A stretch of 64,000 nt of DNA from Mycolicibacterium chubuense NBB4 (GTDB lineage: Bacteria; Actinomycetota; Actinomycetes; Mycobacteriales; Mycobacteriaceae). The stretch is taken from contig NC_018027.1 of NCBI RefSeq assembly GCF_000266905.1, positions 2,604,001 to 2,668,000 of the forward strand. Reading direction: 5' to 3'. The notes beneath the pieces are model-generated. The model ran no database searches. It was given only the letters and a program-made list of their open reading frames with translations, and was not told the DNA's origin. Made by a program: the position numbers and the translations under genes. Each line of letters opens with the position of its first letter. Within the stretch, counting starts at the first letter, position 1. Below are positions 43,141 through 51,196 of the stretch, piece after piece.

Positions 43141-44412
43141 GTGGGGAGTCATCGCACGAAGAAGCGCATCCGTAAGCAGCAGGTCGGGCTCATCGGAGTC
43201 ACCGTTGTCGGTGCGCTGACATTTGCTCCAGCGGCGTACGCCGCCAACGGGGTCACCGCTTTGCTCGTCGGCGGGCAGGGGTCGTATGCCGTGCTGACCG
43301 AGGAGCAGATGGCGACGGCATTCGGTGGGTACTTCGCCGATTACGATCAGCGGATCAGTGTGCCCTTTCCCGGGGACGCAGATTTCGCGGTGTCCATTCC
43401 CGAGGGGGCGACCAACCTCTACAACGCGGTCTACACACACGAGGCGACCTCGGGCACGCCGCTGACGATCGGCGGAGTGTCCAAGGGCGCGCCGTCGGTG
43501 ATCGAAGCGCTGAGGCGCTTGGAGGCTGATCGGGAGAATCCCACCGACGGGAGAGAGCCGCCGGCCCCCGACCAGATGAACGTGATGATCTACGGCGCGC
43601 CCAGTCGCCTCTACTACGCCGGGGTGCGGTATCGCCCGGACCTTCCGGTCACGCCCTATGACGTGGTGCTGGTGTCGGCGGAATACGACGGTGTGGCGGA
43701 CATGCCCGACAACTTGTTCAACGTTCTCGCCGTGCTCAACGCCATCCAGGGTGCCGACATGCTCCACGTCGACGCGGCGTTCAACACCGACTTCGCCAAC
43801 GATCCCATGCACTACAAGGTGGAGACGAATACGGACGGCGGAACCGTGACCACGGTCGTCATTCCCTACACCGATCCCATTGTCCCGCTTCTGCATCCGA
43901 TGCTGGAGGCCGGCGCGGATCCGGTGCAGCTCGCCAAGCTCAGCGCTGTCCTCAAGCCGCTCATCGACGCGGGATACACGCGCAACAAGCCTGCCGAGAA
44001 GAAGAAGTGGACCGACGGCGTGATCAACATTCCGCTGCCCGCAGCGGCAACGAGCGGTGCCGAGACCACCTCGACCGGCACTAGCGGTGTCTCGACCCTG
44101 ACGGTCACGAAGCCGGCCGAGAAGGTGGCGCCCGTCGAGAGGGTGACGCCCGTCGAGAAGGTGGCGCCCGTCGAGAAGGTTGCAGACACGGAGACCGAGG
44201 CGGGAGCCAAGAAGAAGACGACGATGCGGAGGACCGAGGAGTCAGGCGACCGGAGCACCGGCCCTGTCGCTCGCACCGTGAAGCGGTGGGGTGAGCGACT
44301 CACCAGCCGCCTCGACCGTGACGGCGGCAAGCCGGGCGTGCGCGCGGGCGCTGCCGCCGGCGGCTCCGGCTCCGGCTCGGATTCTTCCGGCTCCTCGAGT
44401 TCAGGCGACTGA
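43141..44412 (+). CDS. Secreted PE-PPE-domain alpha/beta serine hydrolase without PE or PPE
   Basis: A 423-residue protein with a signal peptide (KKRIRK, hydrophobic VGLIGVTVVGALTFAPAAYA, cleavage near residue 36). The PE-PPE hydrolase domain (about 40–290) has the nucleophile elbow GGVSKG with Ser114, candidate Asp183 (SAEYDGVAD) and His224 (DPMHYKVE). In M. tuberculosis such domains are esterases fused to PE/PPE; here neither is present. After INIPLPAAA comes a linker with VAPVEK-type repeats, a Lys/Arg-rich patch and a Gly/Ser tail. The GTG at 43141 follows GGGGAGG. It faces the propeller–protease gene with 35 bases between stops. Confidence 0.87.
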   Translation: MGSHRTKKRIRKQQVGLIGVTVVGALTFAPAAYAANGVTALLVGGQGSYAVLTEEQMATAFGGYFADYDQRISVPFPGDADFAVSIPEGATNLYNAVYTHEATSGTPLTIGGVSKGAPSVIEALRRLEADRENPTDGREPPAPDQMNVMIYGAPSRLYYAGVRYRPDLPVTPYDVVLVSAEYDGVADMPDNLFNVLAVLNAIQGADMLHVDAAFNTDFANDPMHYKVETNTDGGTVTTVVIPYTDPIVPLLHPMLEAGADPVQLAKLSAVLKPLIDAGYTRNKPAEKKKWTDGVINIPLPAAATSGAETTSTGTSGVSTLTVTKPAEKVAPVERVTPVEKVAPVEKVADTETEAGAKKKTTMRRTEESGDRSTGPVARTVKRWGERLTSRLDRDGGKPGVRAGAAAGGSGSGSDSSGSSSSGD

Positions 44413-44447
44413 GGCGGGCTCCTTCGTCTGTCTGGTGTCGGCCTGGC

Positions 44448-47432
44448 TTAATACTTCGGGACCACGGGCGTTGGTGTGACGATCGTTCCGCCAGCGGGGC
44501 TGTTACCGATGTACAACCCAACAAGGTTCCCGTCGGTGGCCGCTTCGAAGGGCATGATGCCGGTGTTCATCTGGGTGTCGTTGACTGCGTTCGAAACAAC
44601 CGATAGGGGCTCTTTCGGTCCAGTGGTGTAGTGATACAGCAGGTCACCCTGGGTGTTGTACACGGAGACGAGTGTCCCGTCGGGCAGATAACCCCCATCC
44701 AAATGGACGGAATCCGGGACGAGCGACGACGCGATGTAGCCGCTCAAGCCACCGGAATCGAATATCGCCGTAGCGTTCTGCAGAGGGCCATCTCCGATTT
44801 GTACAAATACAGGGCTGTCTTTGGCAGTAATCGGAGCTCCAGCAGTCGAAGCGCCCCCGACGCCCAAATCGGCGGCATTGCCGAAGGCGATATAGCTGCT
44901 GTCACCGTTAACGCTGATGAACTCGCCGTCGCCGAGGGTGCCGGGCAATTCCGCCGTGACCACGGGCCCACCGCCGTATGCGTCGGGACCGATCCCCAGG
45001 ATTCCTTGCGAGGGACCAGCTGTGAGGACATAGAACGCGTGCAGGGACGTGTAGTACTTCTTCTGTTTCTGGAAGAAGGCCGGAAAATTCTGACTCCACC
45101 ATGTGTCTTTCAACGTGTACACGGCGGTGACGGCGACGACCTGGGTCTGCCCGGTCACGACCTGTCCGGTGGCCTCATCCCCTAGAGTGACTGCGGTCGG
45201 TACTAATACGCCGATGTAGTGTGCGCCTCCGTCATCTCCATAAGCACCGCTGACATGGTTTGCGGGATTGAGACTCGCTCGCCAGAAAGCTGCTGCCGGA
45301 ACGTCTTGTTTGGGCACAACCAGGCCGCGAGACCCGGTGTCCACTGTGACCGGTATGGCCGCTTTCCCGCCCACAGACACGTCGATTTCCGGTACTTCGC
45401 CGTGAGCGCCGTCGTAGATATTCAGCGGAAGATGGGCGACATCGGTGCCGCCGGTGCCGCCGCCCGTACCTCCGGTATCGATCATTGAAACCGTATTGCT
45501 ACCCGCATTGGTGACATATGCGCGTGTTCCATCGGGACTGAAAACGACGTTTTCCGGACCTGAGCCCACTTGGATCGGAGCGGTGGTAGTCCCCGATACC
45601 GTATCGATGACCGACAACACGTTCGACCCGTAATTGGCGACGTAAACCTGGGTGCCGTCTGGACTGACCGACAAACCGAGGGGGTATCCGCCCACGGCGA
45701 TTGGTGCGCCGACAGTCGTCCCCGACACAGTGTCGATCTCCGTCACCGTGCCGTCGTAGGTGTTGACGACGTAGGCACGTGTGCCATCCGGGCTGACTGC
45801 CACGTGAGTGGGGACTGAACCGACTGCAATCGGAGCGCCGACTAGCATTCCGGACGCAGTGTCGATCACCGAGACCGTGCCGCTTGACGTACCGCTTACG
45901 ACGTAAAGACGTTTACCGTCCGGGCTCAGTGCCAGGTTATCCGCGCGAGACCCCACGGTAATGGGAGCGCCGACTGCGGTCAGCGATGCCGCATTTAAGA
46001 CCGTCACTGTGCCGGATCCACCGTTGGTGACGTAGACCCGCGTGCCATCCGGACTGACCGCAACACCGTAGGGATCCGTCACGGGGATTGGTGCGCCGAC
46101 CGTCGTCCCCGAAAGGGTGTCGAGCACCGAAACCGTACCGCCATTCGCGTTTGCGACATAAACCCGCTTGCCGTCCGGACTCACCGCTAGTCCAGTTGGG
46201 TATGCGCCGACGGAAATCGGGTTGCCGACGAGCGTTCCCGACGCCGGGTCAATCACCGAGACCGTGCCGCTTGACACGTCGTTGGTGACATAAAGGCGCT
46301 TGCCGTCCGGACTCACCGCGACCCCAACCGGAGCTGCGCCGACGCCGATCGTGGCGACGACGGTGGGACCGGTCGTCGACGCTGCAGTAGAGCTCGTCGC
46401 GGTAGCAACCTGACTCGCAGTTGCGCTTGTCTGAGGTGTCGAGCCGGGACTCCTCAGTTTCTCACTTGGCCGAAATGCGGCAAATAGCAGCATTGCTATC
46501 GGATTTGAGCCAACCGGAGCGGCAGGTGCGCTTCCCGGCGATGTCAGTGCAAACCCACTCATAGCCAAGAAGTCGGACACCACGCGCTCGATGGGATGAA
46601 CCGCTGCCGAGGAGGCGGGCGCTACGGCGGCGGACGCGATCGGAACGTTGGCTGGACTAAATCCGGCCGCGTTCAGTTCGGGCAGGCTGATGGTCCTGGT
46701 GTGATGCGTAGTTGTGGTTGGAGGGGCCCTGTGAATACCCGTGCCCACCGCGTCGAAAGGCGTTGTTGCGAAGCTTTGGGACCGTGATGAGCTGCCGGAA
46801 ATGCGACGCACCGTTCTTGGGCTAGTGGCGTTTTCGCTCAACGTCGTCGATGCTTCGGCAGTTCTCCTGTTCTCCAGTTTGTGACGCGACGGAAGCGCCG
46901 GATCGCTATCGCTTGGGTCATCCGAGGAGTATCCGGAACTTGTCGCCCTCGCCGAACTGATAGTGGCTGGCCTGTGAGTTATGTTCGGAGGCAATGGGAT
47001 TCGGCCATTACGGCTTGCTGGGCTCGCTGATGTGTCACCGCCGTCAGTAGGGACTGTGCTGGTCGGTGGAGTATGCCTGCCGTTTCTTCTGCCAGTCGCC
47101 GACGATGAGGACGAGTTCGACACTACGGCGTTCGGGCCGCCACTGCTTGCCCTGCCGCCTGTCGACGAAGAGACCGCGGATTGGGTCGAGGCTCCCGAAG
47201 TGGTGTCGGCATGCGCCGATGCGACACCGCCAGCCATCGCCGCGCCTAGTCCGAGGGTGACGGCGCCGGCGCCCAGCCATGCGTGAGGCTCGATCTTGTG
47301 GTGCTTGCGCGCACGGTGGCGGCCTCTATGGGTACTGCTGGTCCCGGTGACCTGAGATGCGCGATGTGCACCCATAGACAATGCCCCCCATTTGTGAAAA
47401 GTACCCTGCATGGTTCCAGCGAAGATAGTCAT
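44448..47432 (-). CDS. Secreted YVTN beta-propeller fused to PecA-like aspartic protease
   Basis: A 994-residue protein. A basic N-terminus (RHRARKHHK) and hydrophobic AWLGAGAVTLGLGAAMAGGVASAHA form a signal peptide. A Ser/Thr-rich linker extends to about residue 355. Seven repeats with SPDGxRxYVxN (about 358–650) form a YVTN-type propeller. A Gly/Thr hinge leads to a pepsin-like domain with Asp698 in VDTGSRGLVVP and Asp892 in FDSGGLSGYI, like the protease domain of PecA/PE_PGRS35. There is no PE domain. Starts at 47411 and 47375 (MGAHRAS, after GGGGGG) are possible. The GC content is visibly lower than the flanks. Confidence 0.85.
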   Translation of the reverse strand: MTIFAGTMQGTFHKWGALSMGAHRASQVTGTSSTHRGRHRARKHHKIEPHAWLGAGAVTLGLGAAMAGGVASAHADTTSGASTQSAVSSSTGGRASSGGPNAVVSNSSSSSATGRRNGRHTPPTSTVPTDGGDTSASPASRNGRIPLPPNITHRPATISSARATSSGYSSDDPSDSDPALPSRHKLENRRTAEASTTLSENATSPRTVRRISGSSSRSQSFATTPFDAVGTGIHRAPPTTTTHHTRTISLPELNAAGFSPANVPIASAAVAPASSAAVHPIERVVSDFLAMSGFALTSPGSAPAAPVGSNPIAMLLFAAFRPSEKLRSPGSTPQTSATASQVATATSSTAASTTGPTVVATIGVGAAPVGVAVSPDGKRLYVTNDVSSGTVSVIDPASGTLVGNPISVGAYPTGLAVSPDGKRVYVANANGGTVSVLDTLSGTTVGAPIPVTDPYGVAVSPDGTRVYVTNGGSGTVTVLNAASLTAVGAPITVGSRADNLALSPDGKRLYVVSGTSSGTVSVIDTASGMLVGAPIAVGSVPTHVAVSPDGTRAYVVNTYDGTVTEIDTVSGTTVGAPIAVGGYPLGLSVSPDGTQVYVANYGSNVLSVIDTVSGTTTAPIQVGSGPENVVFSPDGTRAYVTNAGSNTVSMIDTGGTGGGTGGTDVAHLPLNIYDGAHGEVPEIDVSVGGKAAIPVTVDTGSRGLVVPKQDVPAAAFWRASLNPANHVSGAYGDDGGAHYIGVLVPTAVTLGDEATGQVVTGQTQVVAVTAVYTLKDTWWSQNFPAFFQKQKKYYTSLHAFYVLTAGPSQGILGIGPDAYGGGPVVTAELPGTLGDGEFISVNGDSSYIAFGNAADLGVGGASTAGAPITAKDSPVFVQIGDGPLQNATAIFDSGGLSGYIASSLVPDSVHLDGGYLPDGTLVSVYNTQGDLLYHYTTGPKEPLSVVSNAVNDTQMNTGIMPFEAATDGNLVGLYIGNSPAGGTIVTPTPVVPKY

Positions 47433-47904
47433 GAATCCTTGCCGTTTTACTTACCACACCTAACGCTCAGTGCCGGGGAGATCACCGCAAGCTATCCTGC
47501 GGTACACCTAACGGGAAATGCACAGCATTTCTGCAGCTACAGCGCTCACGGGAGCCCTGAGCTGCGCCTAAAGGTCTCTATGCAGCGAAATGACTGTAGC
47601 GGTCGAGCAACTCCACCTGCGATCCGCCGTCGGGGAAATGCATAAGCGGCGGGCAAACATGGTCGTCATCTCTGGATGGGTCCAGGAGCGCGCGGGGGAC
47701 GCCGGCGCGGTCTTCATGTGCGTCGGCCAGCTGTGCGTCTGCTCGTGCTTGGCGTGACCGCGCCGATCAGCGGTGCAGCCGGTTGTCGACCCCTTGGTCC
47801 AGATGTGATTGCCGGTTCTGATGTAGACATCACCGCCGAAGTGATAACTAGGCCGCCCCGGACTCACCCGGTACTGCGCCGCATGCCGCGCCGCTTCGTT
47901 TGAG
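47433..47904. other. 472-bp gap between the propeller–protease gene and tRNA-Leu
   Basis: No convincing gene. The left half is relatively AT-rich and should hold the promoter of the propeller–protease gene. On the minus strand, 47581–47766 is an open stretch of 62 codons with mostly G/C third positions (ending LDRYSHFAA) but no good start, suggesting a decayed gene. A 75-codon plus-strand frame at 47676–47903 has no recognisable features. Confidence 0.5.
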
Positions 47905-47978
47905 TGCCCTCGGTGAGATTCGAACTCACACTGTACGGGTTTTGAATCCGTTTCCTCTGCCAGTTGGGATACGAGGGC
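47905..47978 (-). tRNA. tRNA-Leu (anticodon CAA)
   Basis: The minus strand folds as a 74-nt cloverleaf. Acceptor stem GCCCTCG pairs with CGAGGGC, with A as discriminator. The D arm is TCC–GGA around CAACTGGCAGA, the anticodon loop is TTCAAAA (anticodon CAA, reading UUG), and the T arm GTGAG–CTCAC encloses TTCGAAT. The variable loop is only five bases, and the last base pair of the anticodon stem is an A·C mismatch. CCA is not encoded. Confidence 0.9.
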
Positions 47979-48035
47979 GTGCGGCCTCCCACCATAGAGG
48001 ATGGCCCCGCGGTCGCTCATCTGCCCTGCGCCGGA

Positions 48036-48049
48036 CACAATGTTGTCCA
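48036..48049 (+). promoter_or_regulatory. Putative leaderless promoter -10 of pdtaR
   Basis: CACAAT at 48036–48041 is seven bases before the ATG at 48049. It supports that ATG over the in-frame ATG at 48001. Confidence 0.45.
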
Positions 48050-48699
48050 TGGCAGACACTCCCGCGTCACCGACCGACTCACCCGACACCGGGGTCACGC
48101 CGCGCCGGGTTCTCGTCGCCGAGGACGAAGCACTCATCCGGATGGACCTCGCCGAGATGCTGCGCGAGGAGGGATACGAGATCGTCGGCGAGGCGGGCGA
48201 CGGGCAGGAGGCCGTCGACCTCGCCGAGTCCCTGCGCCCCGATCTGGTGATCATGGACGTCAAGATGCCGCGCCGCGACGGCATCGACGCCGCGGCGGAG
48301 ATCGCCAGCAAGCGGATCGCTCCGATCGTCATCCTCACCGCGTTCAGCCAGCGCGAACTCGTCGAACGAGCCCGCGATGCCGGCGCGATGGCCTACCTCG
48401 TCAAGCCGTTCAACATCACCGACCTCATCCCCGCGATCGAGGTCGCGGTCAGCCGGTTCGGTGAGATCGCCGAGCTGGAGAAAGAGGTCGCCAACCTGTC
48501 CGACCGGCTCGAGACCCGCAAGCTCGTCGAGCGCGCCAAGGGTTTGCTGCAGTCCAAGCAGGGGATGTCCGAACCGGAGGCTTTCAAGTGGATCCAGCGC
48601 GCCGCGATGGACCGGCGGACCACGATGAAGCGGGTCGCCGAGGTCATCCTCGAGACCCTGGACCCCCCGGCCGAGGAACCCGACGCAGCCGGGAAATAG
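48049..48699 (+). CDS. pdtaR: ANTAR-domain response regulator PdtaR
   Basis: A 216-residue response regulator. The receiver domain (about 20–140) has EDEALIRMD, phospho-acceptor Asp in LVIMDVKMPRRDG, Thr in VILTAFSQ and Lys in YLVKPFN. A coiled linker (ELEKEVANLSDRLETRKLVE) leads to the C-terminal RNA-binding ANTAR domain with AKGLLQSKQGMSEPEAFKWI and RAAMDRRTTMKRVAEVI. In M. tuberculosis (Rv1626) it is phosphorylated by PdtaS and acts post-transcriptionally on RNA. The ATG at 48049 gives the ortholog's length. The gene is divergent from the tRNA. Confidence 0.95.
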   Translation: MADTPASPTDSPDTGVTPRRVLVAEDEALIRMDLAEMLREEGYEIVGEAGDGQEAVDLAESLRPDLVIMDVKMPRRDGIDAAAEIASKRIAPIVILTAFSQRELVERARDAGAMAYLVKPFNITDLIPAIEVAVSRFGEIAELEKEVANLSDRLETRKLVERAKGLLQSKQGMSEPEAFKWIQRAAMDRRTTMKRVAEVILETLDPPAEEPDAAGK

Positions 48700-48901
48700 C
48701 TGCCTCGGGACCCACCTCCCGTTAAGACTGCGTTTCGCCACCCGACTTTGACCGGGTCACCCGGCCGATCCGCGCGACGCGTTTTCCAACATCACGCACC
48801 GCGGCGACGGGTTGGTTATGGTCGTCGCGAAGCATCGCCGCCCCAGCTGCCTGTGGCCGGCACGACGATGCCCGATCGAAACACTGAACCGGAGGTGAGA
48901 C

Positions 48902-50113
48902 GTGCGCGGTCGCGTGGCACGCAATGCATTTGCTCTCGGCAGCGCGGGACTGATTGTGCTGGCTCTCGCCGGCTGCAACCAGGGCGCGCCGGAACAGCAG
49001 TCGTCGCAGAAAAACCTGAAGATCGTCGAGAAGGTGCAGATCGACGAGAACGGCAAGGAGGTCAAGGCCGCCGAGGGCGCGAAGCCCGCCGACCCTGCCG
49101 GCGACGGGAAAGCCACCTGCCCGCCCGTCTCGATCGCCATGGCCGGTGCGCTGAACGGGCCGGACGCGGCGCTGGGCATCAACATCAAGAACGGCGTGCA
49201 GCTGGCCATCGACAAGCACAATGCCGCCAACCCCGGCTGCCAGGTGCAGCTCAAGCCGTTCGACACCGAGGGTGACCCGCAGAAGGCCAGCGCGATCGCC
49301 CCGCAGATCGTCGACGACCAGTACACGATCGGCCTGGTGGGGCCGGCGTTCTCCGGCGAGACGAAGGCAACCGGCGGTGTCTTCGACCAGGCCGGCCTCG
49401 TCGCAGCCACGGCGTCGGCGACCAACGTGACGCTGTCGCAGAACGGCTGGAAGACGTTCTTCCGCGGCCTGGCCAACGACGGTGTGCAGGGTCCTTCGGT
49501 GGCGAACTACCTGAAGAACACGCTGCAGCACAAGAAGGTCTGCGTGGTCGACGACAGCACCGACTACGGTCTGGGCCTGGCGCAGGCGGTCCGCGAAACC
49601 CTGGGACCCGTGGCCGACGCGGCGTGCAACATCTCGGTCAAGAAGGGCGACAAGGACTTCTCCGCGGCCGTGACCCAGATCAAGGGCGCCGCGCCGGATT
49701 CGGTGTTTTACAGCGGCTACTACGCCGAGGCCGCTCCGTTCGTCCAGCAGCTCAAGGACGGCGGATTCCAGGGCACCTTCGTCAGCGCAGACGGCACCAA
49801 GGATCCGGAGTTCGTCAAGCAGGCCGGCGAGTCCTCCAAGGGCGCTCTGCTGTCGTGCCCGTGCGGTCCGGCCACCGGAGCGTTCGCCGACGAGTACACC
49901 AAGAAGTTCAACCAGGAACCGGGCACCTACAGCACGGAGGGTTACGACCTCGGCACGATCCTGCTCAAGGGCATCGACTCCGGCGCGATCACCCGCCCGG
50001 CGCTGCTGGACTACGTCCGCAAGTACGACGGACAGGGTGTGGCCCGCAAGTACCAGTGGACCCCGACCGGTGAGCTGACCACCACGCTGATCTGGATGTA
50101 CGAAGTCCAATAA
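48902..50113 (+). CDS. Branched-chain amino-acid ABC transporter substrate-binding lipoprotein (LivK type)
   Basis: A 403-residue periplasmic binding protein. The signal peptide ends in lipobox LALAGC, making it a lipoprotein. A charged linker (about 30–70) precedes the type I binding fold: SIAMAGALNGPDAALGINIKNGVQLAIDKHN, DPQKASAIAPQIV, GLVGPAFSGETKATGGVFDQAG, KKVCVVDDSTDYG and DSVFYSGYYAEAAPFVQQL. The GTG start has GGAGG five bases upstream. It heads a five-gene liv operon, followed by a strong hairpin before the permease genes. Confidence 0.92.
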   Translation: MRGRVARNAFALGSAGLIVLALAGCNQGAPEQQSSQKNLKIVEKVQIDENGKEVKAAEGAKPADPAGDGKATCPPVSIAMAGALNGPDAALGINIKNGVQLAIDKHNAANPGCQVQLKPFDTEGDPQKASAIAPQIVDDQYTIGLVGPAFSGETKATGGVFDQAGLVAATASATNVTLSQNGWKTFFRGLANDGVQGPSVANYLKNTLQHKKVCVVDDSTDYGLGLAQAVRETLGPVADAACNISVKKGDKDFSAAVTQIKGAAPDSVFYSGYYAEAAPFVQQLKDGGFQGTFVSADGTKDPEFVKQAGESSKGALLSCPCGPATGAFADEYTKKFNQEPGTYSTEGYDLGTILLKGIDSGAITRPALLDYVRKYDGQGVARKYQWTPTGELTTTLIWMYEVQ

Positions 50114-50124
50114 CCGTTGACGCG

Positions 50125-50157
50125 AAACGCGTCCGAGCTCTCCGCTCGGACGCGTTT
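50125..50157 (+). terminator. Strong hairpin between livK and livH (attenuating terminator)
   Basis: AAACGCGTCCGAGC (50125–50138) and GCTCGGACGCGTTT (50144–50157) form a perfect 14-bp stem with a TCTCC loop. Only a short T run follows. It would lower read-through so the binding protein is made in excess over the membrane and ATPase subunits. Confidence 0.65.
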
Positions 50158-50185
50158 TGCACCCCTCGAGGAGTTCGCCGCGCCG

Positions 50186-51196
50186 ATGAACTTGGCCGCC
50201 AACATCAACTTCAACGTTTCGGCGCTGTTCGACAGCTTCTGGCAGTTGACGATCGACGGCCTGTCGTGGGGAGCCATCTACGCCCTGGTGGCCGTGGGGT
50301 ACACGCTGGTGTTCGGCGTGCTGCGGCTGATCAACTTCGCGCACTCCGAGATCTTCATGCTCGGCATGTTCGGCGCGTACTTCGCCCTCGACGTCATCCT
50401 CGGCTTCATGCCGAGCGGGAACGCCTACGACAAGGGTGTCCTGCTCACCATCGTCTACCTCGGCGTTGCGATGCTGGTCGCGATGCTCGTATCGGGCGGG
50501 GCCGCAGTGGGATTGGAGTTCGTCGCCTACCGGCCACTGCGAAAACGGAACGCGCGGTCGCTGACCTTTCTGATCACCGCGATCGGTATGTCCTTCGTGC
50601 TGCAGCAGTTCGTGCTGTTCATTCTGCCCAAGCTCATCCCGGGCTACGGCGGGCCCAACGCCCAGCAGCCGATCGTGCTGGTACAGCCCAAGACCCAGTT
50701 CACCTTCTTCGGGGTGGCGATCTCGAACATCACGCTGGTGATCATCGGCGCGGCCCTCGTGCTGGCCGTACTCACCGACCTGGCGATCAACCGCACGAAG
50801 TTCGGTCGCGGAATCCGTGCGGTCGCCCAGGACCCGACGACCGCGACGCTGATGGGGGTGTCGCGGGAACGCATCATCATGACGACGTTCCTGATCGGTG
50901 GTGTCCTCGCCGGCGCAGCCGCGCTGTTGTACACCCTCAAGGTGCCGCAGGGCATCATCTACTCCGGTGGATTCCTGCTGGGCATCAAGGCGTTCTCCGC
51001 GGCGGTCCTCGGTGGTATCGGCAATCTGCGCGGGGCTCTGCTCGGCGGCCTGCTGCTGGGCATCATGGAGAACTACGGCCAGGCGGTCTTCGGCACGCAG
51101 TGGCGGGACGTGGTTGCGTTCGTGCTGCTGGTGCTCGTGTTGTTGATCCGGCCGACGGGCATTCTCGGTGAGAGTCTGGGGAAGGCGCGAGTATGA
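50186..51196 (+). CDS. Branched-chain amino-acid ABC transporter permease LivH type
   Basis: A 336-residue permease with about eight helices. Family features: LSWGAIYALVAVGYTLVFGVLRLINFAHSEIFMLG at the N-terminus, YRPLRKRNARSLTFLITAIGMSFVLQ, GIRAVAQDPTTATLMGV (the cytoplasmic coupling loop) and FSAAVLGGIGNLRGALLGGLLLG. The ATG at 50186 is preferred over in-frame codons upstream because those lie in the hairpin region. The stop overlaps livM as ATGA-type (4 bases). Confidence 0.92.
   Translation: MNLAANINFNVSALFDSFWQLTIDGLSWGAIYALVAVGYTLVFGVLRLINFAHSEIFMLGMFGAYFALDVILGFMPSGNAYDKGVLLTIVYLGVAMLVAMLVSGGAAVGLEFVAYRPLRKRNARSLTFLITAIGMSFVLQQFVLFILPKLIPGYGGPNAQQPIVLVQPKTQFTFFGVAISNITLVIIGAALVLAVLTDLAINRTKFGRGIRAVAQDPTTATLMGVSRERIIMTTFLIGGVLAGAAALLYTLKVPQGIIYSGGFLLGIKAFSAAVLGGIGNLRGALLGGLLLGIMENYGQAVFGTQWRDVVAFVLLVLVLLIRPTGILGESLGKARV

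Noticed and set aside
47676..47903. 75-codon plus-strand frame in the gap before the tRNA
   Set aside because: No SD, no -10 at leaderless spacing, Arg-rich random-looking product; it ends against the tRNA gene.
50117..50185. Extended N-terminus for the LivH-type permease from 50117
   Set aside because: It would translate straight through the 14-bp hairpin and add 23 hydrophilic residues unlike the family; ATG 50186 gives the usual start.
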